From NCBI GenBank assembly GCA_009840005.1, contig VXOR01000022.1, positions 1 to 64,000 on the forward strand: a stretch of DNA of 64,000 bases, given 5' to 3'. The notes under the pieces are model-generated. The model ran no database searches, had not been told where the DNA came from, and saw nothing but the letters and a program-made list of their open reading frames with translations. Shown one piece after another: positions 35,650 to 45,526 of this stretch. The translations under genes were made by a program, and so were the position numbers. Source of the DNA: Gemmatimonadota bacterium. GTDB taxonomy: Bacteria > Latescibacterota > UBA2968 > UBA8231. Positions within the stretch are counted from its first letter, which is position 1. Every line of letters begins with the position of its first letter.

Positions 35650-36588
35650 ATGCGGCCGAAATCCCCTCAAAATACTCACCCTGTCACCTCGCGGACTCAG
35701 GCGCAACTGAAGGATATAAAGAAAAAATTCCCATTCCGAGTCCTTACGTCTCAGGATTGGGAACACTGGACTACTAAAGGCTATATCATTATCAGACAAG
35801 CCGTGCCGACAGCGAATGTGGAACGCCTTGTCGAGCTCTTGTGGGAATTTGATGAGAAAGACCCGAATAATCCCACGACTTGGTACGCTCCGCAACGGCG
35901 GGAACATAAAATGAAGGAACTCAACAATACCGGCATGCTGGAGATCTACAATCACCAGTATCTCTGGGATAATCGACAGGAGCCACGTGTGTACGATGCT
36001 TTTGTCGATATCTGGGACCGGGAGGATCTCTGGGTTACTATCGACCGCGCCAATCTCAATCCTCCAGAGCAGGTCTGCGGCAACTCAGACGGCTTCATTC
36101 ATTGGGACGTGGATACGTCGGTCCGACCTCTACCGATCGGTGTGCAAGGCGTTTTAAGCCTACAGCAGCAGGAGGGGGATGTCGGGGGATTCCAGTGTGT
36201 TCCAGTCCTGTTTGAAAAGTTCGAGGAATGGGTCAAGACCCAGCCTGCGGACCGCGATTCTATGCATCCCGATATAACCGGATTATCCGTCGTGAATATC
36301 GAGATGGAAGCGGGCGATTTGCTCATTTTTAATAGCCTTCTCGCCCATGGCGTGCGTCCTAATCACTCAAAGGACCGAGTCCGCATGGCCCAGTATATTT
36401 CAATGCATCCGGCCGAAGAGGATAATGAAGTCGAGCGGCAGGAACGCATCCGTCTCTGGCGTGAACAGGACCATCCTCAGCGCGATGCTTTTCCCGGTGA
36501 CCCGCGTGAATGGGAGCGGAAGCATGCTGAGACCGCAACGCTCACCGAGCTTGGTGAGAAACTGCTCGGTTTAAAAAGCTGGCACTGA
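35650..36588 (+). CDS. Phytanoyl-CoA dioxygenase (PhyH) family protein, 312 residues
   Basis: An Fe(II)/2-oxoglutarate oxygenase. The triad is H151 and D153 in FIHWDVDT and H233 in SLLAHGVRPN; R246 in the DRVRMAQY strand would bind 2-oxoglutarate. The 30-residue N-terminal leader is polar. WVTIDRANLNPP and GGFQCVPVLF fit the double-stranded beta-helix core. It ends 2 bases from the convergent end of the large unknown protein gene. Substrate unknown. Confidence 0.88.
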   Translation: MRPKSPQNTHPVTSRTQAQLKDIKKKFPFRVLTSQDWEHWTTKGYIIIRQAVPTANVERLVELLWEFDEKDPNNPTTWYAPQRREHKMKELNNTGMLEIYNHQYLWDNRQEPRVYDAFVDIWDREDLWVTIDRANLNPPEQVCGNSDGFIHWDVDTSVRPLPIGVQGVLSLQQQEGDVGGFQCVPVLFEKFEEWVKTQPADRDSMHPDITGLSVVNIEMEAGDLLIFNSLLAHGVRPNHSKDRVRMAQYISMHPAEEDNEVERQERIRLWREQDHPQRDAFPGDPREWERKHAETATLTELGEKLLGLKSWH

Positions 36589-36589
36589 A

Positions 36590-38575
36590 TCAGGGCAATA
36601 TGGCTTCTACTTTTACTTGGCCCTCGTCCCAAATCACCGTGCCTGTACCCATCTCAGTTAGCTCGACTACATCGCCGGGCACCTCCAATCTCAACGAGGT
36701 CATCTCGATGCCGCTGTAGGCGGCAACATACCTTTTGCCCCCTGGGCAGGCACAGAGCCATACCGGCCCCTTGTCGCAGGTGAGCGTGGCACCGCCGATG
36801 GAGACCTGTCCAGAAGCACTCTGGCGGGCGTAGGGCGACTCGTGCATGGGCCAGTCTAAGGAGCCGTCCTGCGTCCAACGCCGCTTTAGCGACCACTCGT
36901 ACAGATCGACTTCAATGCCGAGTATGCGGTCGTCGCGCGCGTACTCCACGCGGAGCGGGCGCTCGCTACCCGCAGTATAGGTGGCGGGTGGGGCCGCCTC
37001 GTCGATGAGTGCGCCGGACGCTACCTCGGCGGCAAAATCGGCACCGCTGGCGTAGGAAGTGCGCTCGGCCAGTTCGGCGTAGAAACCGCAGCGGGGCTGG
37101 CCTTGGTAAAAGGAGCCGGGTTTGGCCATTTCCCAGAACGTCTTGGCCGGTCCCGTATAGTTGTACATCTCTAGGGCCAGATGACCGCCCAGTTCGACCA
37201 AGCGGATGGGGGCACCGCCGCCCAGATCGGTCAGTTCGAGCGGCCAGACGGCCGTCCACAGGGCACCGCTGCCGACGACGACCACCTCGCCCCGGGGCAC
37301 TGCTGCCGGCAGAGAATCTACTTTGTGCTGGCCGATCCAGATTTCATCGACCTGCCCGATCTCGGCCCACATGAGCACGGCTTTGGCACTGGTGCGTCGC
37401 GTCCAAGCGTCTAGGCCGCGCGGGGCGTAGAGGCCGATGGCGCGGCCCCGCTCGTGCACGCCGTAGAAGTGGCCCTCTTCGGGAACGACCTGTCCGGGCG
37501 CGCGCGACGGCGTCGTCTGGAAGCTGAGCCACTGGTCGTCGAGTACATAACGCGAAAAGAGCACGCCGCAGCGGTCGCCATCCGGGCGCTGGTACTGCAC
37601 GTAAAATACGCTGGACTGCAGGGCGATAAAGATGACTTCCTGGGTCTTCAGTTCGCAGGAGGCCACGCCTAGAGAGAACGAGGGACTGTGATAAGTGCTC
37701 AGCACCACGGGCTCTTCGCCGTGGGCTGTTTCGTCTATTTGCTGCGGCACGTTGGGGCGCTGCAGCAAGTCGCCGATCCAGACGGGTACCTGCCCGCCAT
37801 CCAACCACGCACGCACGTCATCGGCGTTAAAGGCGTTGGCGTTAAAGACGGCATGGCTATAGGCGCGGCTGAAGGGGCCGGCCCAGCAGCCGATGCCGGG
37901 GTGTACGTGCAACGCCGCGGAAAGGCCGAGGCGAGCGAGCATGGTGCGGGCGCGGATGCGGGTGTGTTCGTCTTCTGTCAGTTCGGCTAGGCGGCCCAGC
38001 ACGCGCACGGCGACAGAGGCGTAGTTGGGGCTATTGTACTCGGCCGGCAGGCCGTAGGTATCTACATGCGCCATCCAGCGCACCAGTTTTTCCCGGCCGC
38101 GCTGGCCGATGTTATTATCGCCCAACAACTGGCCGCCGAGGCAGGAGTTGGCAATGTCCTTGAGGACGATGTTGGTATAAGCTAGGGCCACGTCGATGCG
38201 GGCGATTTCCTCCAAGCCCAGCGCGACGGCGCGGCGCATAGCCACGACCAAGTCCGGGGGCAGGGCGTCTGATGCTTTGCACAGCACGGGAATGCAGTAA
38301 AAAAGCACGAACTGCACGGCATTGAGATCTTCAACGACTTCGTCTTCCAACTCCCAGCGAAAATTGCCCCGGTGCGGTTGGGTATCCCGCACCTCCTGGC
38401 AGGCGAGCACGGCGCGAAAGATGGCGGCGGCTTCGGCGGGTGCACCGCTAGCTATCAGCTCGGAGGCCAGTTGTGCCGAGGGTACGGTGGAGTGAAAGAT
38501 GCGCCCGCGCACCTGATGGATTATCATGTGTGCTTGGGCGTCGTAATTTTCGGGCAGGACCGGCGGTGATGGCAA
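36590..38575 (-). CDS. Large protein of unknown function, about 661 residues
   Basis: The N-terminal half (about 60-300) is helical and alpha/alpha-toroid-like (AAAIFRAVLACQEVRD, ARTMLARLGLSAALHVHPG), and the C-terminal half is beta-rich (YVQYQRPDGDRCGVLFSRYV, LEVPGDVVELTEMG). This order recalls heparinase/alginate-lyase-like proteins, but I see no certain catalytic motif. I choose TTG 38575 because GAGGA lies 7-9 bases upstream; reading further back gives a low-complexity, His- and Arg-rich start. It is divergent from the aldehyde dehydrogenase gene, with 44 bases between starts. No signal peptide. Confidence 0.65.
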   Translation of the reverse strand: MPSPPVLPENYDAQAHMIIHQVRGRIFHSTVPSAQLASELIASGAPAEAAAIFRAVLACQEVRDTQPHRGNFRWELEDEVVEDLNAVQFVLFYCIPVLCKASDALPPDLVVAMRRAVALGLEEIARIDVALAYTNIVLKDIANSCLGGQLLGDNNIGQRGREKLVRWMAHVDTYGLPAEYNSPNYASVAVRVLGRLAELTEDEHTRIRARTMLARLGLSAALHVHPGIGCWAGPFSRAYSHAVFNANAFNADDVRAWLDGGQVPVWIGDLLQRPNVPQQIDETAHGEEPVVLSTYHSPSFSLGVASCELKTQEVIFIALQSSVFYVQYQRPDGDRCGVLFSRYVLDDQWLSFQTTPSRAPGQVVPEEGHFYGVHERGRAIGLYAPRGLDAWTRRTSAKAVLMWAEIGQVDEIWIGQHKVDSLPAAVPRGEVVVVGSGALWTAVWPLELTDLGGGAPIRLVELGGHLALEMYNYTGPAKTFWEMAKPGSFYQGQPRCGFYAELAERTSYASGADFAAEVASGALIDEAAPPATYTAGSERPLRVEYARDDRILGIEVDLYEWSLKRRWTQDGSLDWPMHESPYARQSASGQVSIGGATLTCDKGPVWLCACPGGKRYVAAYSGIEMTSLRLEVPGDVVELTEMGTGTVIWDEGQVKVEAILP

Positions 38576-38619
38576 GGTAGATTCCTCGGTGAAGTTGTGA
38601 GAATGGAAAGGAAGATGAA

Positions 38620-40008
38620 GTGAGTGTGAAAAAAAGTGATTTGCTGATCGGGGGCCAAATATGTCCCCCTGCATCTGGACAGTACTATTCTCTGTATAGC
38701 CCCGTAGATGGCACATTAGTCGCCGAAGTCGCCGATGCCAGTCGGGCCGATGTGGATCGGGCCGCGGCCGCTGCGCACGAAGCATTTTATGCCGAGTGGA
38801 AGTTCTGCGGCATTGAGCACAAACGCGCGTTGTTCGCCAAGCTGAAAGAGGTGCTCTATGCCATGGCCGACGAACTGGCGGCCGCCAAGGTCCAGCCCCA
38901 AGGAGGGCCGGGCATCCCGCCGCTGGTAGAGCGCGTCATCGATTACTACGTGAGTAAACTAGACGACGGAGCGGGCACACTTATTGAGCACGGCGACCAA
39001 GGCACTAATTACGTATATAGGGAACCGCTGGGCGTCGTTGCGATCTTTGCCCCTTTCAACGGGCCGATGCTGGCCTCTCTTTTATCGGCCGTGCCGGCCC
39101 TCGTAGCCGGCAATACGGTCGTGCTTAAAGCGCCCGAACAAGAAGCACCCCAAGCGCTCAAGACCATGCAGGCATTCCACGAAGCCGGTTTCCCCGCCGG
39201 GGTGGTCAACGCGCTCAGCGGCAAGGGGCCCGAGGTGGGTCAGGCGCTCGTCGCGCACCCAGCTACGCGGCTGATCAGTTTTACCGGCAGCACGGCGACG
39301 GGTAAAAAGATCATGGCCGCGGCCGCCGAGGATCTCAAGCGAGTGCAGCTAAACTTAGGCAGCAAAACGGCACAGATCGTCCTGCCCGACGCCGACCTCG
39401 AAGCAGCGGCGACGGCGACCGTGGGATCGGCCTTCCCCGGGCAGGCGTGCTCGGCAATAAGTCGGGTTTTGTTGCACGAATCGCTGCGCGACGAATTTAT
39501 CGCTTTGCTAAAAGAAAAGGCACAGGCCGCAGGGCCCAGCATGTTGATCGACCAGGCAGCGGTAGAGCGGGTGGAACGCTACATCGAGATGGGTAAAGCA
39601 CAGGGATCTCTGCTGTTTGGTGGCACACGTCCACCGGGAGACGAGTACGCCAAGGGTTGCTATTTTGAGCCCACGGCTTTTGCCTTTGCCAATCAGGCCG
39701 GTTCGGTTTGCCACGACGAAATTTTCGGACCAGTTGTCTCCGTGCTGACGTTTGCCAGCGACGACGAGGCCCTAGCGTTGGCCAACGATACGGACTACGG
39801 ACTGCTCGTTTCACTCTGGACGCAAGATTCTGAGCGGCAGCGCTATTTTGTGCGGCGATTGGAAGTGGGGATTGTCGCCATTAATAGCGCCAGTATGCTG
39901 AGTCATCGCACTCCCTGGGGTGGTTTTAAGCAAAGTGGCATTGGTCGGCGCTACGGCGAGATGGGTTTGGAGCCTTTTTTTGAATACAAAACAGTGTGGA
40001 TTTCTTGA
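38620..40008 (+). CDS. Aldehyde dehydrogenase family protein with altered active site
   Basis: A 462-residue ALDH. The nucleophile is present (C277 in GQACSAI), as are K170 of VVLKAPE and the FTGSTATGK cofactor loop. N147 in APFNGP replaces the usual NFP context. The general-base Glu of the LELGGK motif is Asn here (N245 in LNLGSK). In CoA-dependent methylmalonate-semialdehyde dehydrogenases this Glu is also missing, so acylating or altered chemistry is possible. Start is GTG 38620 behind AAGGAAG. It is 12 bases ahead of a sulfatase gene, suggesting one operon that handles a sulfated substrate and its aldehyde product. Confidence 0.9.
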   Translation: MSVKKSDLLIGGQICPPASGQYYSLYSPVDGTLVAEVADASRADVDRAAAAAHEAFYAEWKFCGIEHKRALFAKLKEVLYAMADELAAAKVQPQGGPGIPPLVERVIDYYVSKLDDGAGTLIEHGDQGTNYVYREPLGVVAIFAPFNGPMLASLLSAVPALVAGNTVVLKAPEQEAPQALKTMQAFHEAGFPAGVVNALSGKGPEVGQALVAHPATRLISFTGSTATGKKIMAAAAEDLKRVQLNLGSKTAQIVLPDADLEAAATATVGSAFPGQACSAISRVLLHESLRDEFIALLKEKAQAAGPSMLIDQAAVERVERYIEMGKAQGSLLFGGTRPPGDEYAKGCYFEPTAFAFANQAGSVCHDEIFGPVVSVLTFASDDEALALANDTDYGLLVSLWTQDSERQRYFVRRLEVGIVAINSASMLSHRTPWGGFKQSGIGRRYGEMGLEPFFEYKTVWIS

Positions 40009-40020
40009 AGAGGAATTGAT

Positions 40021-41967
40021 TTGGCAGAACGACCGAATTTTGTCTGGATAAATACACACGATGTGAGTGCGAGGAACTTAGGGTGTTATGGCGATGATTA
40101 TGCCACAACCCCTCATCTCGATAAGCTAGCTGAAGAAGGTATTCGCTATGCGAACGCTTTTGCCTGTGGGCCTATTTGTTCACCCGCGCGCACAAGTATT
40201 TTTACCGGAATGCATCAAACGACGGTGGGTACGCATCATCATCGCAGTTTTGCTAGACGTCCTGACTTTGTGCAAATGTTGCCGCATTATCTGCTGGCAG
40301 CAGGATATAACTGTTCGGCGATCAATACCGATTTGAACACCGACATCGATCCCGACGAATGGGCCGCCTATCAGAGCAATGAGGCGCTTTTGGCACAAGC
40401 GGATGAGAAGCCCTTTTTTGCCGTCTATAGTTTTGGTGAATCCCACGCCAGTGTATTTAAGCTAACACCAGCGCAAGCGCGAGAACAGCGATCGAGCTTG
40501 CTAACGGATGAAGAACTGCACGATCCCGACAATGCACCACTTCCCGTTTTTATGCCTGATACACTGCTTGCGAGAGAACGCACCGCTCTTTTTTACGATG
40601 GATTGATGCAGGTCGATCGGCACCTAGGTGAAGTGATAGAAAATTTGGTATCCGCAGGTGTGCTGGACAATACGATTGTTTTCTTTTGGTCTGATCACGG
40701 CACCGGTTTTCCGAGAGGCAAGACGCACGTTTATGACGATGGTTTGCGGGTACCGTTGATTATTCGCTTTCCCGACAAATATCAACATCTGGCACCAGGA
40801 CCGCCGGGAACGGTGGTGGATGATCTAGTGATGACGATGGATATGGGCGCGTCTGTTTTGAGCATGATGGATGTGCAGATTCCCAAACACTTTCAAGGAC
40901 AGGCGTTTCTGGGTAAGCAAAAAGAACCGCATCGCGATTATGTCTGTGGGGCGCGGGATCGCCTCGACAATTGCAATGAGGTGATTCGCACGATTCGGAA
41001 TGAGAAATACCGCTACATTCGCAACTTTTTGCCTCATCGCCCCTATGCTTCGTTTTGGCCAGATGGTGGTTTCTTTGCGACACCTCCGCAAGAAGGAACA
41101 CCTGAGCATGATTTCTGGGACACGTCGTGTTTGCCCGGAGAGCAGAAGGTGCACGATCCCGATGGTGTTTTTTTGCTGCCGGTTCCCGAGGCGTATTCTG
41201 CATATTTGATCTGGCAGGCAAAGAAACCATTTGAAGAACTGTATGATATTGAGAACGACCCGGAAGAGATGGCCAATCTGGCTGATGATCCTGAATACAG
41301 CGATCTCAAAGATCAGATGCGAGCGCAGTTGTTTGCGTGGATGATTGAGACGCGAGACTTGGGGCTGATCGATGAAACTGAGATGATCGTGCGAGCGACT
41401 GAGTATGATGGTGTGAATTACGAAGTGGGCGCACATTGCGAAAACTATGCACATATCCTGGAGACAGCCGATTTTCCTCGCTTAGGTGAAGCGGGCAGAG
41501 CTAAGTTACTTGACCGGCTTGATGATCCCGATAGTGCTGTGCGTTATTGGGCGATTACCGGGTTGATGTCGTATGAGGTAGAGGATACCGTTCTGCAAAA
41601 GATCGGCCCACTTGTTCGGGATGAATTGACCAGTGTGAGTCTGGCGGCGGCTGACTTGCTTTGTCAAAACAACCGTCCAGCAGGCGCGATGTCGGCATTG
41701 AAACGTGCATTGCAAAGTGATCTGCTTTGGGCGCGGTTTCGCGCGGGTGCAAATTTGTCTTTTTATCGCCGAGAGGTCCTAGCGCAGATGAAGGCGTTGA
41801 TTCCCGCTTTGCAAGCTGCGCTGGATAACCCGGTTTGTTATGGCCCTTTCGAACCCGATTGGGATGCGTTGATTCCGCCTGTTCAGACCATGTATCGTGC
41901 GCAAAAAAATACGATCGTGGGCCAGTGGGTTTTGCAACGCGTGATAAAGCGTATTGAACTGGCGTAA
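40021..41967 (+). CDS. Sulfatase with helical-repeat C-terminal extension
   Basis: A 648-residue type I sulfatase starting at TTG 40021 (GAGGAA 5 bases upstream). C53 in CSPAR is the formylglycine site, WINTHDVSARNLGCYG carries the first metal ligands, and SDHGTGFPRGK the later ones. The catalytic part ends near residue 460. About 150 further residues form HEAT-like helical pairs (DDPDSAVRYWAITGLMSYEV, SVSLAAADLLCQ), unusual for a sulfatase and possibly a protein- or polymer-binding tail. No signal peptide. It is cotranscribed with the aldehyde dehydrogenase and followed by an aldo/keto reductase. Confidence 0.92.
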   Translation: MAERPNFVWINTHDVSARNLGCYGDDYATTPHLDKLAEEGIRYANAFACGPICSPARTSIFTGMHQTTVGTHHHRSFARRPDFVQMLPHYLLAAGYNCSAINTDLNTDIDPDEWAAYQSNEALLAQADEKPFFAVYSFGESHASVFKLTPAQAREQRSSLLTDEELHDPDNAPLPVFMPDTLLARERTALFYDGLMQVDRHLGEVIENLVSAGVLDNTIVFFWSDHGTGFPRGKTHVYDDGLRVPLIIRFPDKYQHLAPGPPGTVVDDLVMTMDMGASVLSMMDVQIPKHFQGQAFLGKQKEPHRDYVCGARDRLDNCNEVIRTIRNEKYRYIRNFLPHRPYASFWPDGGFFATPPQEGTPEHDFWDTSCLPGEQKVHDPDGVFLLPVPEAYSAYLIWQAKKPFEELYDIENDPEEMANLADDPEYSDLKDQMRAQLFAWMIETRDLGLIDETEMIVRATEYDGVNYEVGAHCENYAHILETADFPRLGEAGRAKLLDRLDDPDSAVRYWAITGLMSYEVEDTVLQKIGPLVRDELTSVSLAAADLLCQNNRPAGAMSALKRALQSDLLWARFRAGANLSFYRREVLAQMKALIPALQAALDNPVCYGPFEPDWDALIPPVQTMYRAQKNTIVGQWVLQRVIKRIELA

Positions 41968-42005
41968 TCAGAGGAATCTTGCGGCTACAATATGAGGAGA
42001 TCAAA

Positions 42006-42971
42006 GTGGTAGATCTAGAAGTTCGGCGCTTGGGGCGCACAGAGATGAAACCGAAGGCGTTAGGATTGGGCGGCGGATATCTGGGCCTTCCCGAACTGAT
42101 GTCAGAGGAGGAAGCCACGGCGACGATTCGGGCGGCCATTGAGCGGGGCATCAATTTTATCGATACGGCTCCGCCATACGGCGATGGCGAGAGCGAGCGC
42201 TGCATCGGTTTGGCCTTGGCGGGTGGATGGCGCGAGAAAGTGTATCTCCAAACCAAGGTGGGTTCGCATCCGCGCTTTTTTCACGATTTTTCAAAAGAAG
42301 CGACATTGTGGAGTTTGGAAAACAGCTTCAAACAGCTTCAGACGGACTATGTGGATTCCGTGTTGATTCACGGCCCGCGCTACGACATGGAACCCCTGTT
42401 GGCACCGGGGGCCTGTTTGGATGTGTTGCTCGACTGGAAAGCACAGGGACGCATCGGTCACCTTGGCATTGCTGTACGACAGCACGAATTTCATCAGCGG
42501 GCGATTGAAACAGGCGCAATAGACATTGTATTGTCGTTTTTGGATTACAGCTTGCTGAACCAGTCCCTCGCCAAAACGACCATTCCTCTGGCGCTGGAAC
42601 GCGATGTAGGAATCATTATGGGCAGAGTATTGGTCGGCTCACTGCTGGCCGGTCCAGAACCCCAGCGCGTGAAAGAAGAGCTGTCCCTAGATCAAGACGG
42701 GAATCTCATACCGGCGGCCATCGGTGGGCCGGACGACCCCGCGGTGGTGCCGCGTGCACACCAGATGTGGCAATGGTGCCAAGAACGGGGGTTGAACATC
42801 CGAGATCTGGCCATGCAGTTCGCGCTCCATGCGCCGGTTGCAGGCAATGGCATAATCCTCGTCGGACCCGCCAACCGCAGGGAATTAGCCGAGGTATATG
42901 CCAGCGCCACGACCGAGGTACCCGAAGCAGTATGGCAGGACTTTGCGGCTGAGTTTGGGATAAGGGTCTAA
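42006..42971 (+). CDS. Aldo/keto reductase family protein, second copy
   Basis: A 321-residue AKR. FIDTAPPYGDGESE provides the catalytic Asp and Tyr, QTKVGSHP the Lys, and VLIHGPRYD the His. I choose GTG 42006, since GAGGAG lies 6 bases upstream; a TTG at 41979 with GAGGAA is a possible alternative. It resembles the L-fucose/D-threo-aldose dehydrogenase-like group more than the short AKR at 632. It lies 38 bases after the sulfatase gene and is likely the third gene of that operon. It may oxidise or reduce the freed sugar; this is inference. Confidence 0.9.
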   Translation: MVDLEVRRLGRTEMKPKALGLGGGYLGLPELMSEEEATATIRAAIERGINFIDTAPPYGDGESERCIGLALAGGWREKVYLQTKVGSHPRFFHDFSKEATLWSLENSFKQLQTDYVDSVLIHGPRYDMEPLLAPGACLDVLLDWKAQGRIGHLGIAVRQHEFHQRAIETGAIDIVLSFLDYSLLNQSLAKTTIPLALERDVGIIMGRVLVGSLLAGPEPQRVKEELSLDQDGNLIPAAIGGPDDPAVVPRAHQMWQWCQERGLNIRDLAMQFALHAPVAGNGIILVGPANRRELAEVYASATTEVPEAVWQDFAAEFGIRV

Positions 42972-42976
42972 CGAAT

Positions 42977-44032
42977 TTAATCCCACGCCGCGCGCAGCAA
43001 GCGGACCCAGTTGTCGTGCATGATGTCGGCAACATCGGTCTGCGAGTAACCGCGTTTTTCGAGAATGGCGGGAATCTTCCGCAGGTCGGCGATGGTGTCG
43101 AGATCGGAGGGGCACTGCTCCTTGCCGTAGCCGCCGTCCAAGTCGGTGCCGATGGCGGCGTGGCGCGAGCTCCCGGTTAGCTGGCAAACGTGGTCAATGT
43201 GGTCCACCGCGGTCTCCAGCGTGATGCCGGTGTTGTCCATGGCGGCCCGGTCCCACAAGGGGGAGATCATCCAGATGTCCATGGCTGTGCCAATGACGCC
43301 GCCGCGCTGAGCCAGCGCTTTGATCTGTTGGTCGTCGAGCTGGCGGTCGTGGTCGCACAGGGCCCGGCAGCAGTTGTGCGTGGCCAGCACGGGACCGGTG
43401 AAAATCTCCAGTGCTTCCCAGAATGCCTGCTCGGCCAAGTGGCTCACATCGAGGATTGCTCCGGCCGCCTCTAGCGCTTCGAGCATGGGGCGGCCTCTGG
43501 CGGTCAGGCCGCCGGGAGCTTGGGTTCCGTGCGAGTAGGAGCTGACCCCGTAGTGACACAGACTCACGACCCGCAGGCCTTCATCCCACCACTCGGCCAC
43601 CTGTTCGGGTGCCACAATGCCGTCCGCCCCTTCCATGCTGAGGACAAACCCCAGCGGGGTCGTCTGCGGATCGTCGTCCCACTCGGCCAGATGGGCGTCG
43701 AGTTCGGTGCGATTGCGTATCTGGCGCAAGACGCCCTTGGCCTCCATCAGGCGGTAGTAGGCTAACTGACCATTGCACTTGGCGTAGGCGATGTCTTGGG
43801 TGCGCACCCCAGGAAAGCGCTTTCCCTGGGAAGCGATCCGGCAATTCACCGTGACGAAGAAGAGGCCGATCCCGCCACGCCGCAGCTCGGCGAAATTCAC
43901 CACGTTCAGGCCGCGGCCCTTCTGCGCCATTCCGGCTTCGGCCTCGCGTATTTTGGCGATGGGCTGGAGCAAGTCCCGGTCCCATTCGAGCGCGTTGTAG
44001 GCGATATCAAGGTGGGAATCGACGATCAGCAT
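42977..44032 (-). CDS. Membrane-dipeptidase-like (M19) metallopeptidase
   Basis: A 351-residue M19 family enzyme. DSHLDIAYN (H7, D9) is the first zinc site, SMEGADG holds the bridging Glu, SHLAEQAFWEAL and ATHNCCRALCDHDRQL carry the remaining His ligands, and IGTDLDGGYG is the conserved barrel-end motif. Bacterial members are cytosolic and split dipeptides, often with D-residues, or act on beta-lactam-like compounds. No signal peptide or GPI-type tail. Convergent with the aldo/keto reductase, 5 bases apart. Confidence 0.92.
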   Translation of the reverse strand: MLIVDSHLDIAYNALEWDRDLLQPIAKIREAEAGMAQKGRGLNVVNFAELRRGGIGLFFVTVNCRIASQGKRFPGVRTQDIAYAKCNGQLAYYRLMEAKGVLRQIRNRTELDAHLAEWDDDPQTTPLGFVLSMEGADGIVAPEQVAEWWDEGLRVVSLCHYGVSSYSHGTQAPGGLTARGRPMLEALEAAGAILDVSHLAEQAFWEALEIFTGPVLATHNCCRALCDHDRQLDDQQIKALAQRGGVIGTAMDIWMISPLWDRAAMDNTGITLETAVDHIDHVCQLTGSSRHAAIGTDLDGGYGKEQCPSDLDTIADLRKIPAILEKRGYSQTDVADIMHDNWVRLLRAAWD

Positions 44033-44243
44033 AGAGGTTCTCCCATCAATATATCTTCGTGAACTTAATCTTCGCCAGTGCGGGGGGCGTCACCGTCTTC
44101 TGGCTCTGGCGAGAAGATAAATCAGGGCGGCGACTGCGAACAAGTAGGAAGGGGGCAAGACGGCCCACCGCTTGACCCGCTCCCCTCAAAGGCCCTTTAT
44201 AATTTTTATCCATCTCGTTGCCCAGACACCACCGGAGTGTTGC

Positions 44244-45503
44244 ATGACCACCGAAGACCTGAAGCAACGCCTGTTCGCCGAGATCGACCGCAGACTGCCG
44301 GAGTTCCAGGGCGTGCTGCGGGACGTCGTCGCCATCCCCACCGACAACCCGCCCGGCGACACCAGCGCCTGTGTCGCCTACCTAACCCGCTACCTGAAGT
44401 CGAAGGGGCTGCCGGCCGACGTGTACGAGCCGCAGCCGACAGTGCAGAGCCTGGTCTCCTATATGGAGGGCCGCCAGGCCGGCCGCAATCTCGTCCTCAA
44501 CGGCCACCTGGACCAGTTCCCGGCCGGCGACCCGGAGGCCTGGTCCTTTGATCCCTACTCCGGTGAGTGCCGGGACGGCCGCATCCTCGGCCGCGGCGTC
44601 GGTAACATGAAGGCCGGATCGGTGGCTTCCCTGCTGTCGTTGGTGCTGCTTCACGAGCTCGATGTCCCGATCCGCGGGCAGTTGACGCTGACCTTGGTGG
44701 GCGACGAAGAGACAGGTGGGTTCTGGGGCTCGGACTGGCTGCTGGAGCACGTGCCCATGACCCGCGGTGACGCCTGCCTGAACAGCGAGCCCACGAGGAT
44801 GGACCAGGTGCTGATCGGCCACAAGGGCAAGTACACGCTGGTCGTCGAGACCCGCCACCGCGGCGGCCTAGCGGCGGTGCCCGTGGAGGACGACGCCATC
44901 GCCCGGGCCATGACCGTGGCCGCGGCCCTGATGACGCTGAAGGGCTGGCGTCTCGAGACCCCGCCCGAGGTGGCCGCGGCCGTCGCCCGGGGCCGGGACC
45001 GGGAAGTGCGCGACGGCGGGCTGGCGGGCAAGGGCTGGGTGGCGGACTCGACCACGGTCAACGTGGGCGTGATCCAGGGCGGCGTGCAGAGCAACACGAT
45101 CCCCACGGCCTGCCGCATGGAGATCGACCTGCGCACGCCGGTCGGCGTGTCCACGCAGGACCTGCAGGAGAAGGTGGAGGAGGTGCTGGCTGGCACGGGC
45201 CTCGACCGCGGGGAGATCGACGTGGAGTGGGTGGTGTGTCTGGAGTCGGCCTATTCGGCCCCCGACGAGGAGATCGTGCAGGCCGTGGCCGCCAACGCGC
45301 GACGGATCACGGGGCGTGAGATCGAGGCCAACGTCAGCTACGGCTCCACGGATACCCGCTTGTGGTGGCGCCGGGGCATCCCTGCGGCGATCTACGGCAC
45401 GGACCTGGAAAACATCGCCGTTCCCGACGAGCAGATCCGCGAGTCGGAGTTCGGGCAGGTGCTGAAGGTCCACGCCGCCACCTGCGTCGACTACCTGTGT
45501 TGA
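44244..45503 (+). CDS. M20 family metallopeptidase (ArgE/DapE/YgeY-like)
   Basis: A 419-residue zinc amidohydrolase of the M20 group. LNGHLDQFPAGD gives the His/Asp pair of the dimetal site, GDEETGGFWG the catalytic Glu-Glu, and YGSTDTRLWWRRGIPA the closing block. SNTIPTACRMEIDLRTP is the dimerisation-lid signature. Family members deacylate N-acetyl-ornithine, succinyl-diaminopimelate, carbamoyl compounds or dipeptides. I start at ATG 44244 for the GGAG 8 bases upstream. Codon usage is strikingly GC-rich compared with the operon to its left. A TATAAT is seen at 44198-44203. Confidence 0.9.
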   Translation: MTTEDLKQRLFAEIDRRLPEFQGVLRDVVAIPTDNPPGDTSACVAYLTRYLKSKGLPADVYEPQPTVQSLVSYMEGRQAGRNLVLNGHLDQFPAGDPEAWSFDPYSGECRDGRILGRGVGNMKAGSVASLLSLVLLHELDVPIRGQLTLTLVGDEETGGFWGSDWLLEHVPMTRGDACLNSEPTRMDQVLIGHKGKYTLVVETRHRGGLAAVPVEDDAIARAMTVAAALMTLKGWRLETPPEVAAAVARGRDREVRDGGLAGKGWVADSTTVNVGVIQGGVQSNTIPTACRMEIDLRTPVGVSTQDLQEKVEEVLAGTGLDRGEIDVEWVVCLESAYSAPDEEIVQAVAANARRITGREIEANVSYGSTDTRLWWRRGIPAAIYGTDLENIAVPDEQIRESEFGQVLKVHAATCVDYLC

Positions 45504-45526
45504 ACGGAATCTACAAGACGGGATCC

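Noticed and set aside
44172..44203. TTGACC ... TATAAT before the M20 peptidase gene
   Set aside because: The spacer is 20 bases, too long for a confident sigma-70 promoter; only the TATAAT is noted.
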